Below, in pieces: positions 9,045 through 16,583 of a stretch of 64,000 nt of DNA; position 1 is the first letter of the stretch, and the number at the start of each line of letters is the position of its first letter. The stretch comes from Umezawaea tangerina. Its GTDB lineage: Bacteria; Actinomycetota; Actinomycetes; Mycobacteriales; Pseudonocardiaceae. Under the pieces are notes generated by a model, which was not told where the DNA came from, searched no databases, and saw only the letters and a program-made list of their open reading frames with translations. The DNA lies in assembly GCF_003002815.1 (NCBI RefSeq), contig NZ_PVTF01000006.1, forward strand, positions 372,001 through 436,000, in the 5' to 3' direction. The translations under genes and the position numbers were made by a program.

Positions 9045-10192
9045 TCACCTCGGTCGGGGTCCGGGTCTTCACCACCACCGCGCACACCTCGGTGGACGTG
9101 GCGGGGCACCGCCACCCCAGCGAACCGCACGAGGTGCGCGAGGCGCTGCTGGAGATCACCGACGACGAGGGCCTGACCGGGCGCTGCCAGATCGCGCCGG
9201 ACCAGCTGCGCCCGAGCGTGCTGGACAAGCACGTGCGGCCGGTCCTGCTCGGCCAGGACCCGTGGGACCGCGAACGGCTGTGGCGCGAGATGGCGCACGG
9301 GCAGCGCGGCTCGCACGGCGGGTTCACCGACCGGGCGCTCGGGTACGTGGACCAGGTGCTCTGGGACCTGGTGGGGCGCAAGGCGGGGCAGCCGCTGTGG
9401 AAGGTGCTCGGCGGCTCGCGCGACCGGGTCCCCGCCTACGCCAGCACGATGTGCGGCGACCAGACGCCCGGCGGCCTGGCGACGCCGGAGGACTACGCGG
9501 CGTTCGCCCGGCAGCTGGTCGGGCTCGGCTACCGGGCGATCAAGCTGCACACCTGGATGCCGCCGGTGCCGGGTGCGCCGAGCGTGCGGATGGACGTGCG
9601 GGCGTGCACGGCGGTGCGCGAGGCCGTCGGCCCCGACGTGGAGCTGATGCTCGACGCGAACCACTGGTACCGCCGCACCGAGGCGCTCGCGCTCGGCAAG
9701 GCCGTGGAGGAGCTGGGTTTCTCCTGGTACGAGGAGCCGATGGAGGAGGCCTCGACGAGCTCCTACCGCTGGCTGGCCGACCAGCTCGCCATCCCGGTGA
9801 TCGGCCCGGAGGTGGCGTGGGGCAAGCACATGACCCGCGCCGAGTGGGTCGGCAGCGGGGCCTGCGACATCCTGCGCGCGGGGGTCAACGGCTGCGGCGG
9901 CATCACACCGGTGCTCAAGGTGCTGCACCTGGCCGAGTCGTTCGGCGTGGACTGCGAGGTGCACGGCAACGGCTCGGCCAGCCTCGCCGTGCTCGGCGCC
10001 TCCGAGGCGAGCCGTTGGTACGAAAGGGGTCTCCTGCACCCGCTCGTCGACTTCGACCGGGTGCCACCGCACCTGAACTCGATCGTCGACGCGCTGGACC
10101 CCGACGGCACCGTCCCCCTGCCCACCCTGCACGGGCTGGGTGACGACTGGAACCTCGACCACGTCGCGGAGCACACCGTCGAGAAGTGGTGA
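9041..10192 (+). CDS. Mandelate racemase/muconate lactonizing enzyme family protein (probable sugar-acid dehydratase)
   Basis: 383 aa, GTG start inside the previous stop. Two-domain enolase-superfamily protein: N-terminal capping region (residues 1-120), then a barrel with the three metal carboxylates in VELMLDANHWY (Asp, about 205), SWYEEPMEE (Glu, about 231) and IPVIGPEVAW (Glu, about 254). The barrel-strand-2 motif reads GYRAIKLHTW, so the second position of the usual Lys-x-Lys pair is His. VHGNGSASL is near the C-terminus. The family abstracts the proton next to a carboxylate, and many members dehydrate sugar acids. In this operon the substrate is probably a galacturonate-derived acid (inference). 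Exact chemistry cannot be told from the sequence. Confidence 0.85.
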   Translation: MITSVGVRVFTTTAHTSVDVAGHRHPSEPHEVREALLEITDDEGLTGRCQIAPDQLRPSVLDKHVRPVLLGQDPWDRERLWREMAHGQRGSHGGFTDRALGYVDQVLWDLVGRKAGQPLWKVLGGSRDRVPAYASTMCGDQTPGGLATPEDYAAFARQLVGLGYRAIKLHTWMPPVPGAPSVRMDVRACTAVREAVGPDVELMLDANHWYRRTEALALGKAVEELGFSWYEEPMEEASTSSYRWLADQLAIPVIGPEVAWGKHMTRAEWVGSGACDILRAGVNGCGGITPVLKVLHLAESFGVDCEVHGNGSASLAVLGASEASRWYERGLLHPLVDFDRVPPHLNSIVDALDPDGTVPLPTLHGLGDDWNLDHVAEHTVEKW

Positions 10193-10202
10193 CCGCTCCC
10201 CC

Positions 10203-10240
10203 GCGAAGTGCCCCCGTCCCACCGGACGGGGGCACTTCGC
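10203..10240 (+). terminator. Strong hairpin terminator of the pectin uptake operon
   Basis: A perfect 17-bp inverted repeat (GCGAAGTGCCCCCGTCC and its complement) with a 4-nt loop starts 10 nt after the dehydratase stop. There is no U-tract, as is common for actinomycete terminators. Confidence 0.85.
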
Positions 10241-10280
10241 ATTCACCGCACCATTCGGCGGAACGGGCTCGCTATTACGC

Positions 10281-10332
10281 CAATCGAATTCGACGAATGC
10301 GAATCGAATGGTGTCGAACGAGTTCGCATATG
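10281..10332. promoter_or_regulatory. Second TCGAAT half-site cluster before the pectate lyase gene
   Basis: AATCGAATTCGACGAAT, followed by GAATCGAATGGTGTCGAA and AGTTCG, makes at least four TCGAA-type half-sites in about 50 bp. This is the same word as in the cluster before the lyase-esterase gene and is rare elsewhere in such GC-rich DNA. It lies in the 322-bp gap before the lyase start at 10515. Shared control by the nearby LacI protein is inferred. Confidence 0.45.
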
Positions 10333-10514
10333 AGTTTTACCCCATTCCGCGTTGACCATCCGAACATATCGTTGTTACACTGGTATTTCGCCGATAATTT
10401 GAGACCCGCCGCCACATCGGCGCTCAGAGTCAGAATCGGTTTTTGGACCTGCCGACAACTGCCGCCGGCCCTGTCCGAAAGCGGCTACAGCCGCATTCCA
10501 GAAGAGGTACCCGA

Positions 10515-11480
10515 ATGTTCAACGCCATCGACAGGAATCCACGACTCCGACGCCCCTGGCGCGCCGCCCTGCTGGCCGCGATGGTCGTCGCGGGCACCGC
10601 CGTCGCCGCCCAACCCGCGGTCGCCGCCCCGTTCGACCTCGCGGGCTGGGCCACCCAGGGCGGGGGCACGACCGGCGGCGGCAGCGCCTCACCGGTCACC
10701 GTCTCCGACGCCACGGCGTTCACCAACGCGGCGAAGTCGACGAGCGCCTCCGTGATCCGGGTGTCCGGCACGATCAACCTGTCGTCGATGACCAAGGTGG
10801 CCTCCAACAAGACGATCATCGGCGTCGGCTCCAACGCTCAGATCACCGGCAGCGGCCTCAACGTCGCCAACGCCTCGAACGTGATCATTCGCAACATCAG
10901 CTTCCACGACTGGGACGACGACGCCATCAACGTCCAGTACTCCACCCGCGTGTGGATCGACCACAACTCGTTCGCCAACGGCTACGACGGCGCGGTCGAC
11001 GTCAAGCGGGCCTCGGACTACGTGACGGTGTCGTGGAACAAGTTCTCCAGCCACGACAAGACGATGCTGCTCGGGCACGACGACGGCAACGGCTCCGAGG
11101 ACACCGGCAAGCTGCGCGTGACCTACCACCACAACTGGTTCAACGGCACCAACCAGCGCCACCCGCGGGTCCGGTTCGGCAACCCCGTGCACGTGTACAA
11201 CAACTACTACGGCGGCGTCACGTCCTACGGCGTCGCCTCCACGAAGGACGCGGGCGTCCTCGTCGAGGGCAACTACTTCGAGAACACCAAGGACCCGTTC
11301 CACCGCGGCGAGGGCAGCTCGCCCGCCGCGAACCTGGTGGCCCGCAGCAACTACTTCGTGAACTCCGGCGCGGGTGACGCGGGTGGTTCCGTGAAGACCA
11401 TCCCGTACTCCTACACCCTGGACGCCGCCAGTGGCGTCAAGTCGAGCGTCACCAGCGGCGCGGGCGTCGGCAAGATCTAG
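10515..11480 (+). CDS. Secreted pectate lyase, PL1 family
   Basis: 321 aa. ATG at 10515 follows GAAGAGG and opens a long basic signal peptide (residues 1-42, ending QPAVAA). The mature protein is a single parallel beta-helix lyase: AGWATQGGGTTGG start, VWIDHNSF (Asp of the calcium/substrate site), DGAVDVKRASDYVTVSWN, SSHDKTMLLGHDDG, and QRHPRVRFGNPVHVYNNYY with the catalytic Arg. All PL1 signatures are intact. It is a monocistronic gene behind its own TCGAA-rich upstream region and complements the bifunctional enzyme encoded at 3711. The stop overlaps the stop of the convergent flavohemoglobin gene by 3 nt. Confidence 0.95.
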   Translation: MFNAIDRNPRLRRPWRAALLAAMVVAGTAVAAQPAVAAPFDLAGWATQGGGTTGGGSASPVTVSDATAFTNAAKSTSASVIRVSGTINLSSMTKVASNKTIIGVGSNAQITGSGLNVANASNVIIRNISFHDWDDDAINVQYSTRVWIDHNSFANGYDGAVDVKRASDYVTVSWNKFSSHDKTMLLGHDDGNGSEDTGKLRVTYHHNWFNGTNQRHPRVRFGNPVHVYNNYYGGVTSYGVASTKDAGVLVEGNYFENTKDPFHRGEGSSPAANLVARSNYFVNSGAGDAGGSVKTIPYSYTLDAASGVKSSVTSGAGVGKI

Positions 11481-12721
11481 GCCCGGCCGGCTCCCGATGC
11501 CTGGCTCGGCTCCTCGGAGCCGAGCCAGGCATCCGGCCCGAAGACCTCGTACTGGATCCGCTCGGCGGGCACGCCCCGGTCGAGCAGCGCGCGCCGCACC
11601 GTCCGCATGAACGGCAGCGGGCCGCACAGCAGCGCGTGCGCCTCGGGGTCGACCTGGATCAGGTCGGGATCGACCAGTCCTTTGTGGACCTTGGTGCCGA
11701 GCGGCAGCCCCTTCCTCCGCGACGACTTCGTCTCGTACCAGAGCGCGAGCGAGGCACCCGGTAGCCGGTCGACGGCGTCGACCAGGTCCGCGCGCAGCGG
11801 GTGCGCCTCGGGCGACCGGTCGGCGTGCAGGACGGCGACCGGCCGGGTGGACCCGACGGCCACCAGGTGGCGGAGCGCGGCGACGATCGGCGTGGTCCCC
11901 ACCCCGGCACTGGCCAGGAGAAGCGGCGAGTCGCCCCGCGGCAGAACCAGGTCGCCGAACGCGGGTCCGACCTGGAGGCGGTCGCCGACGCGCACCCGCT
12001 CGTGCAGGTGCGTCGAGACCATCCCCTCCGGGCGGTCGCCGTCCGCGCGGTGGCGCTTGACGGTGATCCTCAGCGGACTCTCGCCGGGCGCGGAGCTGAC
12101 CGTGTACTGCCGGATCTGCCGTCCGAGGTCCGGCAGGTCGACGGCGACGCCGACGTACTGGCCCGGCAGGGGCGGGCGAGCGGGGTCCTCGTCGGGTTCG
12201 AGCAGGAACGACGTCACGTCCTCGGTGTCGCGGTGCACGTCGACCACCGTGTGCGGCGTGAACGGGCGGCTGAACGTGCTGCCCGCGCGCTCGTACTGGC
12301 GCGACTCCTCGGCGACCAGCAGGCAGGCGAACAGCCAGAAGACCTCGTCCCACGCCGCGATCACCTCGGCGGTGGCGGCGTCGCCGAGCACCTCGCCGAT
12401 GGCGGCCATGAGGTGGCGGCCCACCACCACGTACTGGCTCGGCGTGACGCCGAGCGAGGCGTGCTTGTGCGCGATCCGGCCGACGATAGCGGTGAGCGGC
12501 ACGGGTTTCATCCCCGCGAAGTGCCCCGCGACCGCGGCGACGGACATGGCCAGCGCCTGCCGCTGCTCGCCGTTGGCCTGGTTGCCCCGGTTGAACAGGT
12601 CGAGGAGCTCGGGGTGGGCGTCGAACATCCGGTCGTAGAACCGGCCGGTGATCAGGGATCCGTGCGCGACGACGGTGTCGGCGGTGGCGCGGACGACGCG
12701 GACCGAGTCGGGGGCGAGCAT
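11477..12721 (-). CDS. hmp: Flavohemoglobin, nitric oxide dioxygenase
   Basis: 414 aa, typical Hmp length. Residues 1-140 form the globin (ITGRFYDRMFDAHPELLDLFNRGNQANGEQRQALA; proximal-His region IAHKHASLGVTPSQYVVVG). Residues about 150-250 form the FAD domain (RQYTVSSAPGE). Residues about 255-395 form the NAD domain (LLLASAGVGTTPIVAALRHL, ALLCGPLPFMRTVRRAL). It oxidises NO to nitrate with NAD(P)H and oxygen in the cytoplasm. It diverges from the NsrR-type gene across a 142-bp region with a candidate NsrR site, so NO-induced derepression is likely. Confidence 0.95.
   Translation of the reverse strand: MLAPDSVRVVRATADTVVAHGSLITGRFYDRMFDAHPELLDLFNRGNQANGEQRQALAMSVAAVAGHFAGMKPVPLTAIVGRIAHKHASLGVTPSQYVVVGRHLMAAIGEVLGDAATAEVIAAWDEVFWLFACLLVAEESRQYERAGSTFSRPFTPHTVVDVHRDTEDVTSFLLEPDEDPARPPLPGQYVGVAVDLPDLGRQIRQYTVSSAPGESPLRITVKRHRADGDRPEGMVSTHLHERVRVGDRLQVGPAFGDLVLPRGDSPLLLASAGVGTTPIVAALRHLVAVGSTRPVAVLHADRSPEAHPLRADLVDAVDRLPGASLALWYETKSSRRKGLPLGTKVHKGLVDPDLIQVDPEAHALLCGPLPFMRTVRRALLDRGVPAERIQYEVFGPDAWLGSEEPSQASGAGRA
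11496..11533. terminator. Perfect 16-bp hairpin inside the 3' coding end of the flavohemoglobin gene
   Basis: GATGCCTGGCTCGGCT and its exact complement flank a 6-nt loop, 15 nt past the pectate lyase stop. The hairpin probably ends the lyase transcript. It lies within the last codons of the opposing gene, so its sequence must serve both coding and termination. Confidence 0.75.
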
Positions 12722-12756
12722 CAGGGGGACCTCCAGGGGTGACCGGGTCTGGCGTC

Positions 12757-12781
12757 AAAAACGTATCAGCGATACCTCTTT
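12757..12781. promoter_or_regulatory. Candidate NsrR operator between hmp and nsrR
   Basis: AAAAACGTATCAGCGATACC sits about 36 bp upstream of the hmp start. It contains a perfect GTATC-AGC-GATAC dyad with A/T-rich flanks (AAAA and TCTTT). This resembles the AT-rich dyad sites of NsrR, and it occupies the hmp promoter region in an otherwise GC-rich gap. Confidence 0.65.
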
Positions 12782-12863
12782 AAAGCCGGCGCTCCGACTG
12801 GAGATCATCGCGATCTCGGTCACAAAGGGGATTGTGCCGTACCGGTTTGCTACGCTGCCCGCC

Positions 12864-13295
12864 ATGCGGCTGACCAGGGGAACGGACATCGCCCTGCGCG
12901 TGCTGATGCTGACCGCGGTGCAGGACGAGCAGAGCACCGTCGACGAGCTGTCGGCCGCGCTGGACGTGCCGCGCAACCACCTGGCCAAGATCGTGCAGCG
13001 GCTGGCGCACAGCGGTCTGCTGCTGACCGTCCGCGGCCGGGCGGGCGGTCTGCGGATCGCCCCCGAGGCGCTGGAGTGGTCGGTCGGCCAGCTCGTCCGC
13101 GACTTCGAGGGCGACCACGAGGTGATCGACTGCGAGGACCCGCCGTGCCCGTTGCGCGGCGCGTGCAGGCTGCGCGGGGCACTGCGCCGCGCGCACGAGG
13201 CGTTCCTCGCCGAGCTGGACGCGGTGTCGTTGCGCAGCCTCGTGGAGAAGCCGACCGGACCGCTCCTGCACCAGCTCACGGCGCCTGCGCCCTAG
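12864..13295 (+). CDS. nsrR: Rrf2-family NO-sensing repressor, NsrR type
   Basis: 143 aa, starting at ATG 12864 (MRLTRGTDIALRVLML). The winged helix lies at about residues 25-75 (TVDELSAALDVPRNHLAKIVQRLAHSGLLLTVRGRAGGLRIA). Three cysteines in IDCEDPPCPLRGACRLRG are spaced C-x4-C-x5-C, the pattern of E. coli-type NsrR cluster ligands. It binds an iron-sulfur cluster that NO destroys, which releases hmp repression. It is divergent from hmp. Its stop overlaps the stop of the convergent MFS gene by 4 nt. Confidence 0.92.
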   Translation: MRLTRGTDIALRVLMLTAVQDEQSTVDELSAALDVPRNHLAKIVQRLAHSGLLLTVRGRAGGLRIAPEALEWSVGQLVRDFEGDHEVIDCEDPPCPLRGACRLRGALRRAHEAFLAELDAVSLRSLVEKPTGPLLHQLTAPAP

Positions 13296-14611
13296 CCGGG
13301 CCAGCGGGCGTGGAAGTCGTCGATCCGGTACGGGTGGGCGTGCCGCCAGCGGCCCGCGACCGGTGCCGCGTCGCACAGGTGCTCGTGGTCGGGGGCGAGG
13401 CCGTCGTGCTCGTGCTCCACGACCTCGGGGTCGTGCGCAGGCCACAGCCGGACGGCCACGACGGTCGCCCCCGCGGTGACCGCGGCCAGCACGACCAGTG
13501 CCGACGCGCCGCCGACCCAGCCCGCCAGCGGGTAGCAGAGCAGCCAGCAGGCGTGCGACAGGGCGAAGTCCGCGGCGAACACCGCGGGCCGGTCCGCCGC
13601 GTCGGCCGACCGCCTCAGCAGCCGCGCGCCCGGCGTGAGCACCAGCGCCCCGCCCGCGCCGACCGCCGCCCACAGCCCCAGCAGCACGGGCCACCGCCAG
13701 GTCCCGGACGTCGCCGCGACCACCGGGACGGCGAGGACGAGCGTGGCCGCGAGCAGTGCCGCGGCGCGGACCACGACCACGCGGTCGGCGTGCCGGTCGA
13801 GCAGCGCGGGCAGCGCGAGCGCGGCCAGCAGCGAGCCGCATCCGTTGGCCCCCAGGGCGACCGCCACGTCGACCGCGGTCAGCCCGAGCCCGTCGCGGAC
13901 GTAGCCGACGGTGTTCACGAACACCACCGACCCCGCCGCCGCTGCGGCCAGGTGCACCGCGAGCAGACCGCGCAGGCGGGGTGTCGCCAGGTAGATCCGG
14001 ATCCCCCTGGTCACGGCGCCACGCCCTCGGCGGGTCGTGCGCGGGGACGGCAGCAGCACCGACACGACCAGCACCGCGGAGGCGAGGAAACCCAGTGACG
14101 TGCCGAGGAACAGCCGGTCGAAGCCGACGACGGCCAGCACCACGGCGGCGAGCAGCGGGCTGAGCAGGCTCTCCAGGTCGTAGGCGAGCCTGCTGAGCGT
14201 CAGGGCCGCGGTGTAGTCGCGCTCGTCGGTCAGGACGTCCGGGATCGTGGCCTGGAACGTCGGCGTGAACGCGGCGGACGCGGCTTGCAGCACGAAGACC
14301 AGGACGTACACCTGCCACACCTCGCCGACCCACGGCAGCACGACCGCCACCGCGGCCCGCACCAGGTCCAGCCCGACCAGCATCGCCTTGCGCGGCACCA
14401 GACCCGCGAGCGCGCCCGCCAGCGGCGCGACCACCACGTAGGCCACCATCTTCACCGCCAGCGCGGTCCCGAGCACCACCCCCGCCTCCGGCCCGGCCAG
14501 CCGGTAGGCCAGCAGCCCGAGCGCCACCGTCGCCAGCCCGGTCCCGGTCAGCGCGACCACCTGCGCGAGGAACAGCCGTCGGTAGGTGCGGTTCCGCAAC
14601 GCCACCAGCAC
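13292..14611 (-). CDS. MFS efflux transporter with histidine-rich C-terminal tail
   Basis: 439 aa from GTG 14611, which has GGAAGGGG 6 nt upstream; an upstream GTG at 14641 lacks a site. It has about 12 membrane segments. The cytoplasmic C-terminal 50 residues are rich in His/Asp/Glu (HDPEVVEHEHDGLAPDHEHL, then WRHAHPYRIDDFH), suggesting metal binding. It is divergent from an ArsR/SmtB-type repressor 41 bp away. Together they look like a metal-inducible exporter pair; the metal (Ni, Co, Zn or Cd) cannot be told. An alternative is a general MFS with an incidental tail. Confidence 0.85.
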   Translation of the reverse strand: MLVALRNRTYRRLFLAQVVALTGTGLATVALGLLAYRLAGPEAGVVLGTALAVKMVAYVVVAPLAGALAGLVPRKAMLVGLDLVRAAVAVVLPWVGEVWQVYVLVFVLQAASAAFTPTFQATIPDVLTDERDYTAALTLSRLAYDLESLLSPLLAAVVLAVVGFDRLFLGTSLGFLASAVLVVSVLLPSPRTTRRGRGAVTRGIRIYLATPRLRGLLAVHLAAAAAGSVVFVNTVGYVRDGLGLTAVDVAVALGANGCGSLLAALALPALLDRHADRVVVVRAAALLAATLVLAVPVVAATSGTWRWPVLLGLWAAVGAGGALVLTPGARLLRRSADAADRPAVFAADFALSHACWLLCYPLAGWVGGASALVVLAAVTAGATVVAVRLWPAHDPEVVEHEHDGLAPDHEHLCDAAPVAGRWRHAHPYRIDDFHARWPG

Positions 14612-14652
14612 CGCGCGCCCCTTCCGTCCGAAGGGTGGCACTATATGTGCTC

Positions 14653-15009
14653 ATGTACGCACGCGACGACGTCGCAACAACCACCGACTGGCAGCAGCTA
14701 CCTCCTGGCGAGCACGTCGAGTCGGCCGTGGACGTGTTCCGCATGCTCGCCGACGGCACCCGGCTTCGCGTGCTCTGGCTGCTCTGCGGCGCCGAGTACG
14801 ACGTCACCGCGCTCGCCGCCGCGGTCGGCACCGCCCGCCCCGCCGTCTCCCAACACCTCGCGAAACTCCGCCTCGCCGGCCTCGTCACCACCCGCCGCGA
14901 CGGCCGCCGCGCCCTCTACCGCGCCAGGGGCGGCCACGTCCGCACGATGCTCGCCGAGACCATCCAGACCGTCGACCACCACCTCACCGGCACTCCGGAC
15001 CACGACTGA
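14653..15009 (+). CDS. ArsR/SmtB-family transcriptional repressor
   Basis: 118 aa from ATG 14653, with no clear ribosome site, so possibly leaderless. The winged helix is at about residues 25-95: VFRMLADGTRLRVLWLLCGAEYDVTALAAAVGTARPAVSQHLAKLRLAGLVTTRRDGRRALYRA. The C-terminal helix contains VDHHLTG...DHD, which could supply alpha5-type metal ligands; a Cys sits in LLCGAEY in the alpha3 area. A weak AT-rich dyad (ATATGTGCTCATGTA) overlaps the start, and the protein probably represses itself and the divergent MFS gene there. Confidence 0.9.
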   Translation: MYARDDVATTTDWQQLPPGEHVESAVDVFRMLADGTRLRVLWLLCGAEYDVTALAAAVGTARPAVSQHLAKLRLAGLVTTRRDGRRALYRARGGHVRTMLAETIQTVDHHLTGTPDHD

Positions 15010-15055
15010 TCCGATTCGAGGCCCGTGGGGTCGCGGGAGGCGGAAGACTCCGGGC

Positions 15056-16234
15056 ATGGCAGGGATGAGGCGGCGGGGGTCGGGGCGGGAGCCGGGGGCG
15101 GACCTGGCGGAGTTGGCCGTGCGGGCGAGCAAGGACGCGCGTGGGGTGGATCCGGCGCTGTTGGACGGGTACCTGGAGGTGTTGGCGGCGATCAGCGTGA
15201 CCCGGCACCGGATCGGGGACGACCAGAAGCGGTTGCGGCACGAGGTCGGGGGGCGGGCGGCGGCGCAGGGCGTGGCGTTGCGAGACCTGATCGACCTGTA
15301 CCTGAGCGCGACGTGGATCGCGTGGCCGACGTTGCCGGGGGTGGAGGGGGCGGCGGGGACCGAGGCGTTCCGGGAGATCGGCGAGGCGGTGTTCCGGGCG
15401 GTGGACGCGACCGTCGTGGAGCTGGCCGAGGGGTACGAGCAGGCGCAGCGGTGGTGGGTGCGGCAGGAGGAGTCGCTGCGCCGGGAGTTCGTCGACGACC
15501 TGCTGGACGGCCGCAACCTCGGGCAGCTGGCCGAACGGGCGGAGCGGTTCGGGCTGCGGTTGGCCGCGAGCCACGTCGTCGCGGTGGTCACCGCGTCGGA
15601 ACCGTTCCTGGACGGAGGTGCCGTCGCCCGGCAAGTGGAGGCGTCGCTGCACCTGCGGCTCGGGTCGCGCGACGTGCTGGTGACGACCAAGGACAGCCTG
15701 CTCGTGTGCGTGGTGCCGGGGACCCTCGTCGACGCCGCGGACGAGTACGTGCGGCAGGTGTCGCTCGCGGTCGGCGCGGACGTCCGGTGGCGGGCGGGCG
15801 TCGGGCGGGCGCAGCCGGGACCTGGTGGCGCGGTGCGGTCGTTCGAACAGGCCAAGCACGCGGTGGGGATCGCGGCGAAGCTCGACCTGCCCGGACACCT
15901 GCACAAGGCCGAGGACCTGCTGGTGTACCAGGTACTCCTGCGCGACAGCGCCGCGCTGGCCGAGCTCGTCGGCGTGGTGCTGGAACCGCTGCGGACGGCC
16001 AGGTCGGGGGCGCGGCCGCTGGTGGACACGCTGGCGGCGTACTTCGCCACCGGGCGGGTCGCGACCGTCACCGCGCGCAGGCTCCAGGTCGGCGTGCGCA
16101 CGGTGACCTACCGGCTGAGCCGGATCAAGGCGCTCACCGGCTACTCCGCCGACGACCCCGAACAGGCCTTCACGCTGCAGGTCGCGGTGCTCGGGGCACG
16201 GCTGCTCGACTGGCCGGAGCACGACGTGCCGTGA
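15056..16234 (+). CDS. PucR/CdaR-type helix-turn-helix regulator
   Basis: 392 aa from ATG 15056 (second ATG at 15065). The N-terminal half is helical (residues 1-170, AVRASKDARGVDPALLDGYLEVLAAISVTRHRI), followed by a GGDEF-like degenerate middle (about 180-300, GLRLAASHVVAVV) and a C-terminal HTH of the PucR family (about 335-390, VATVTARRLQVGVRTVTYRLSRIKALTGY). Such proteins regulate catabolic or secondary-metabolic genes in response to small molecules. No neighbour shows a clear target. Confidence 0.85.
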   Translation: MAGMRRRGSGREPGADLAELAVRASKDARGVDPALLDGYLEVLAAISVTRHRIGDDQKRLRHEVGGRAAAQGVALRDLIDLYLSATWIAWPTLPGVEGAAGTEAFREIGEAVFRAVDATVVELAEGYEQAQRWWVRQEESLRREFVDDLLDGRNLGQLAERAERFGLRLAASHVVAVVTASEPFLDGGAVARQVEASLHLRLGSRDVLVTTKDSLLVCVVPGTLVDAADEYVRQVSLAVGADVRWRAGVGRAQPGPGGAVRSFEQAKHAVGIAAKLDLPGHLHKAEDLLVYQVLLRDSAALAELVGVVLEPLRTARSGARPLVDTLAAYFATGRVATVTARRLQVGVRTVTYRLSRIKALTGYSADDPEQAFTLQVAVLGARLLDWPEHDVP

Positions 16235-16346
16235 TCACGACCTTGCCGGTGCCCGGCAACCAACGGGCACCGCAAGCGGCCTGCCCACGCACTGCCCCCG
16301 CCCGGCGCGCTGCCCCAGGATTGGGGAACACGCTGGGGAGGGGCCC

Positions 16347-16583
16347 GTGAGACACCTGCACTGGTACTGGCCGCCGGGAGTACCGCACCCGTCGGCCGTG
16401 CCGATCCTGATCGTCATCGTCCTGCTCGTCGCCACCTGCGCGATCCGCCACCTCGCGCTGCTGCGGCTGTCCGACCCGCCGCGCCGGGCACCGTCCACTT
16501 CGGACCGCGACCGCTACGAGCGGCTGCCGGACGTGGAGATCGCCGAACGCCGTCCGGACCGCGACCTCCACCACGTCGGGTAG
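16347..16583 (+). CDS. Small single-pass membrane protein, unknown function
   Basis: 78 aa from GTG 16347, preceded by GGGGAGGGG. A short N-terminus (RHLHWYWPPGVPHPSAV) is followed by one hydrophobic helix (PILIVIVLLVATCAI, about residues 19-34) and a charged tail (DRDRYERLPDVEIAERRPDRD). I do not recognise the family. The last 70 nt overlap the 3' end of the convergent Lnt-like gene. Confidence 0.6.
   Translation: MRHLHWYWPPGVPHPSAVPILIVIVLLVATCAIRHLALLRLSDPPRRAPSTSDRDRYERLPDVEIAERRPDRDLHHVG

Noticed and set aside
12780-14891. 703-codon minus-strand frame across nsrR and the MFS gene
   Set aside because: Composition artefact; the actual genes have family signatures and ribosome sites.
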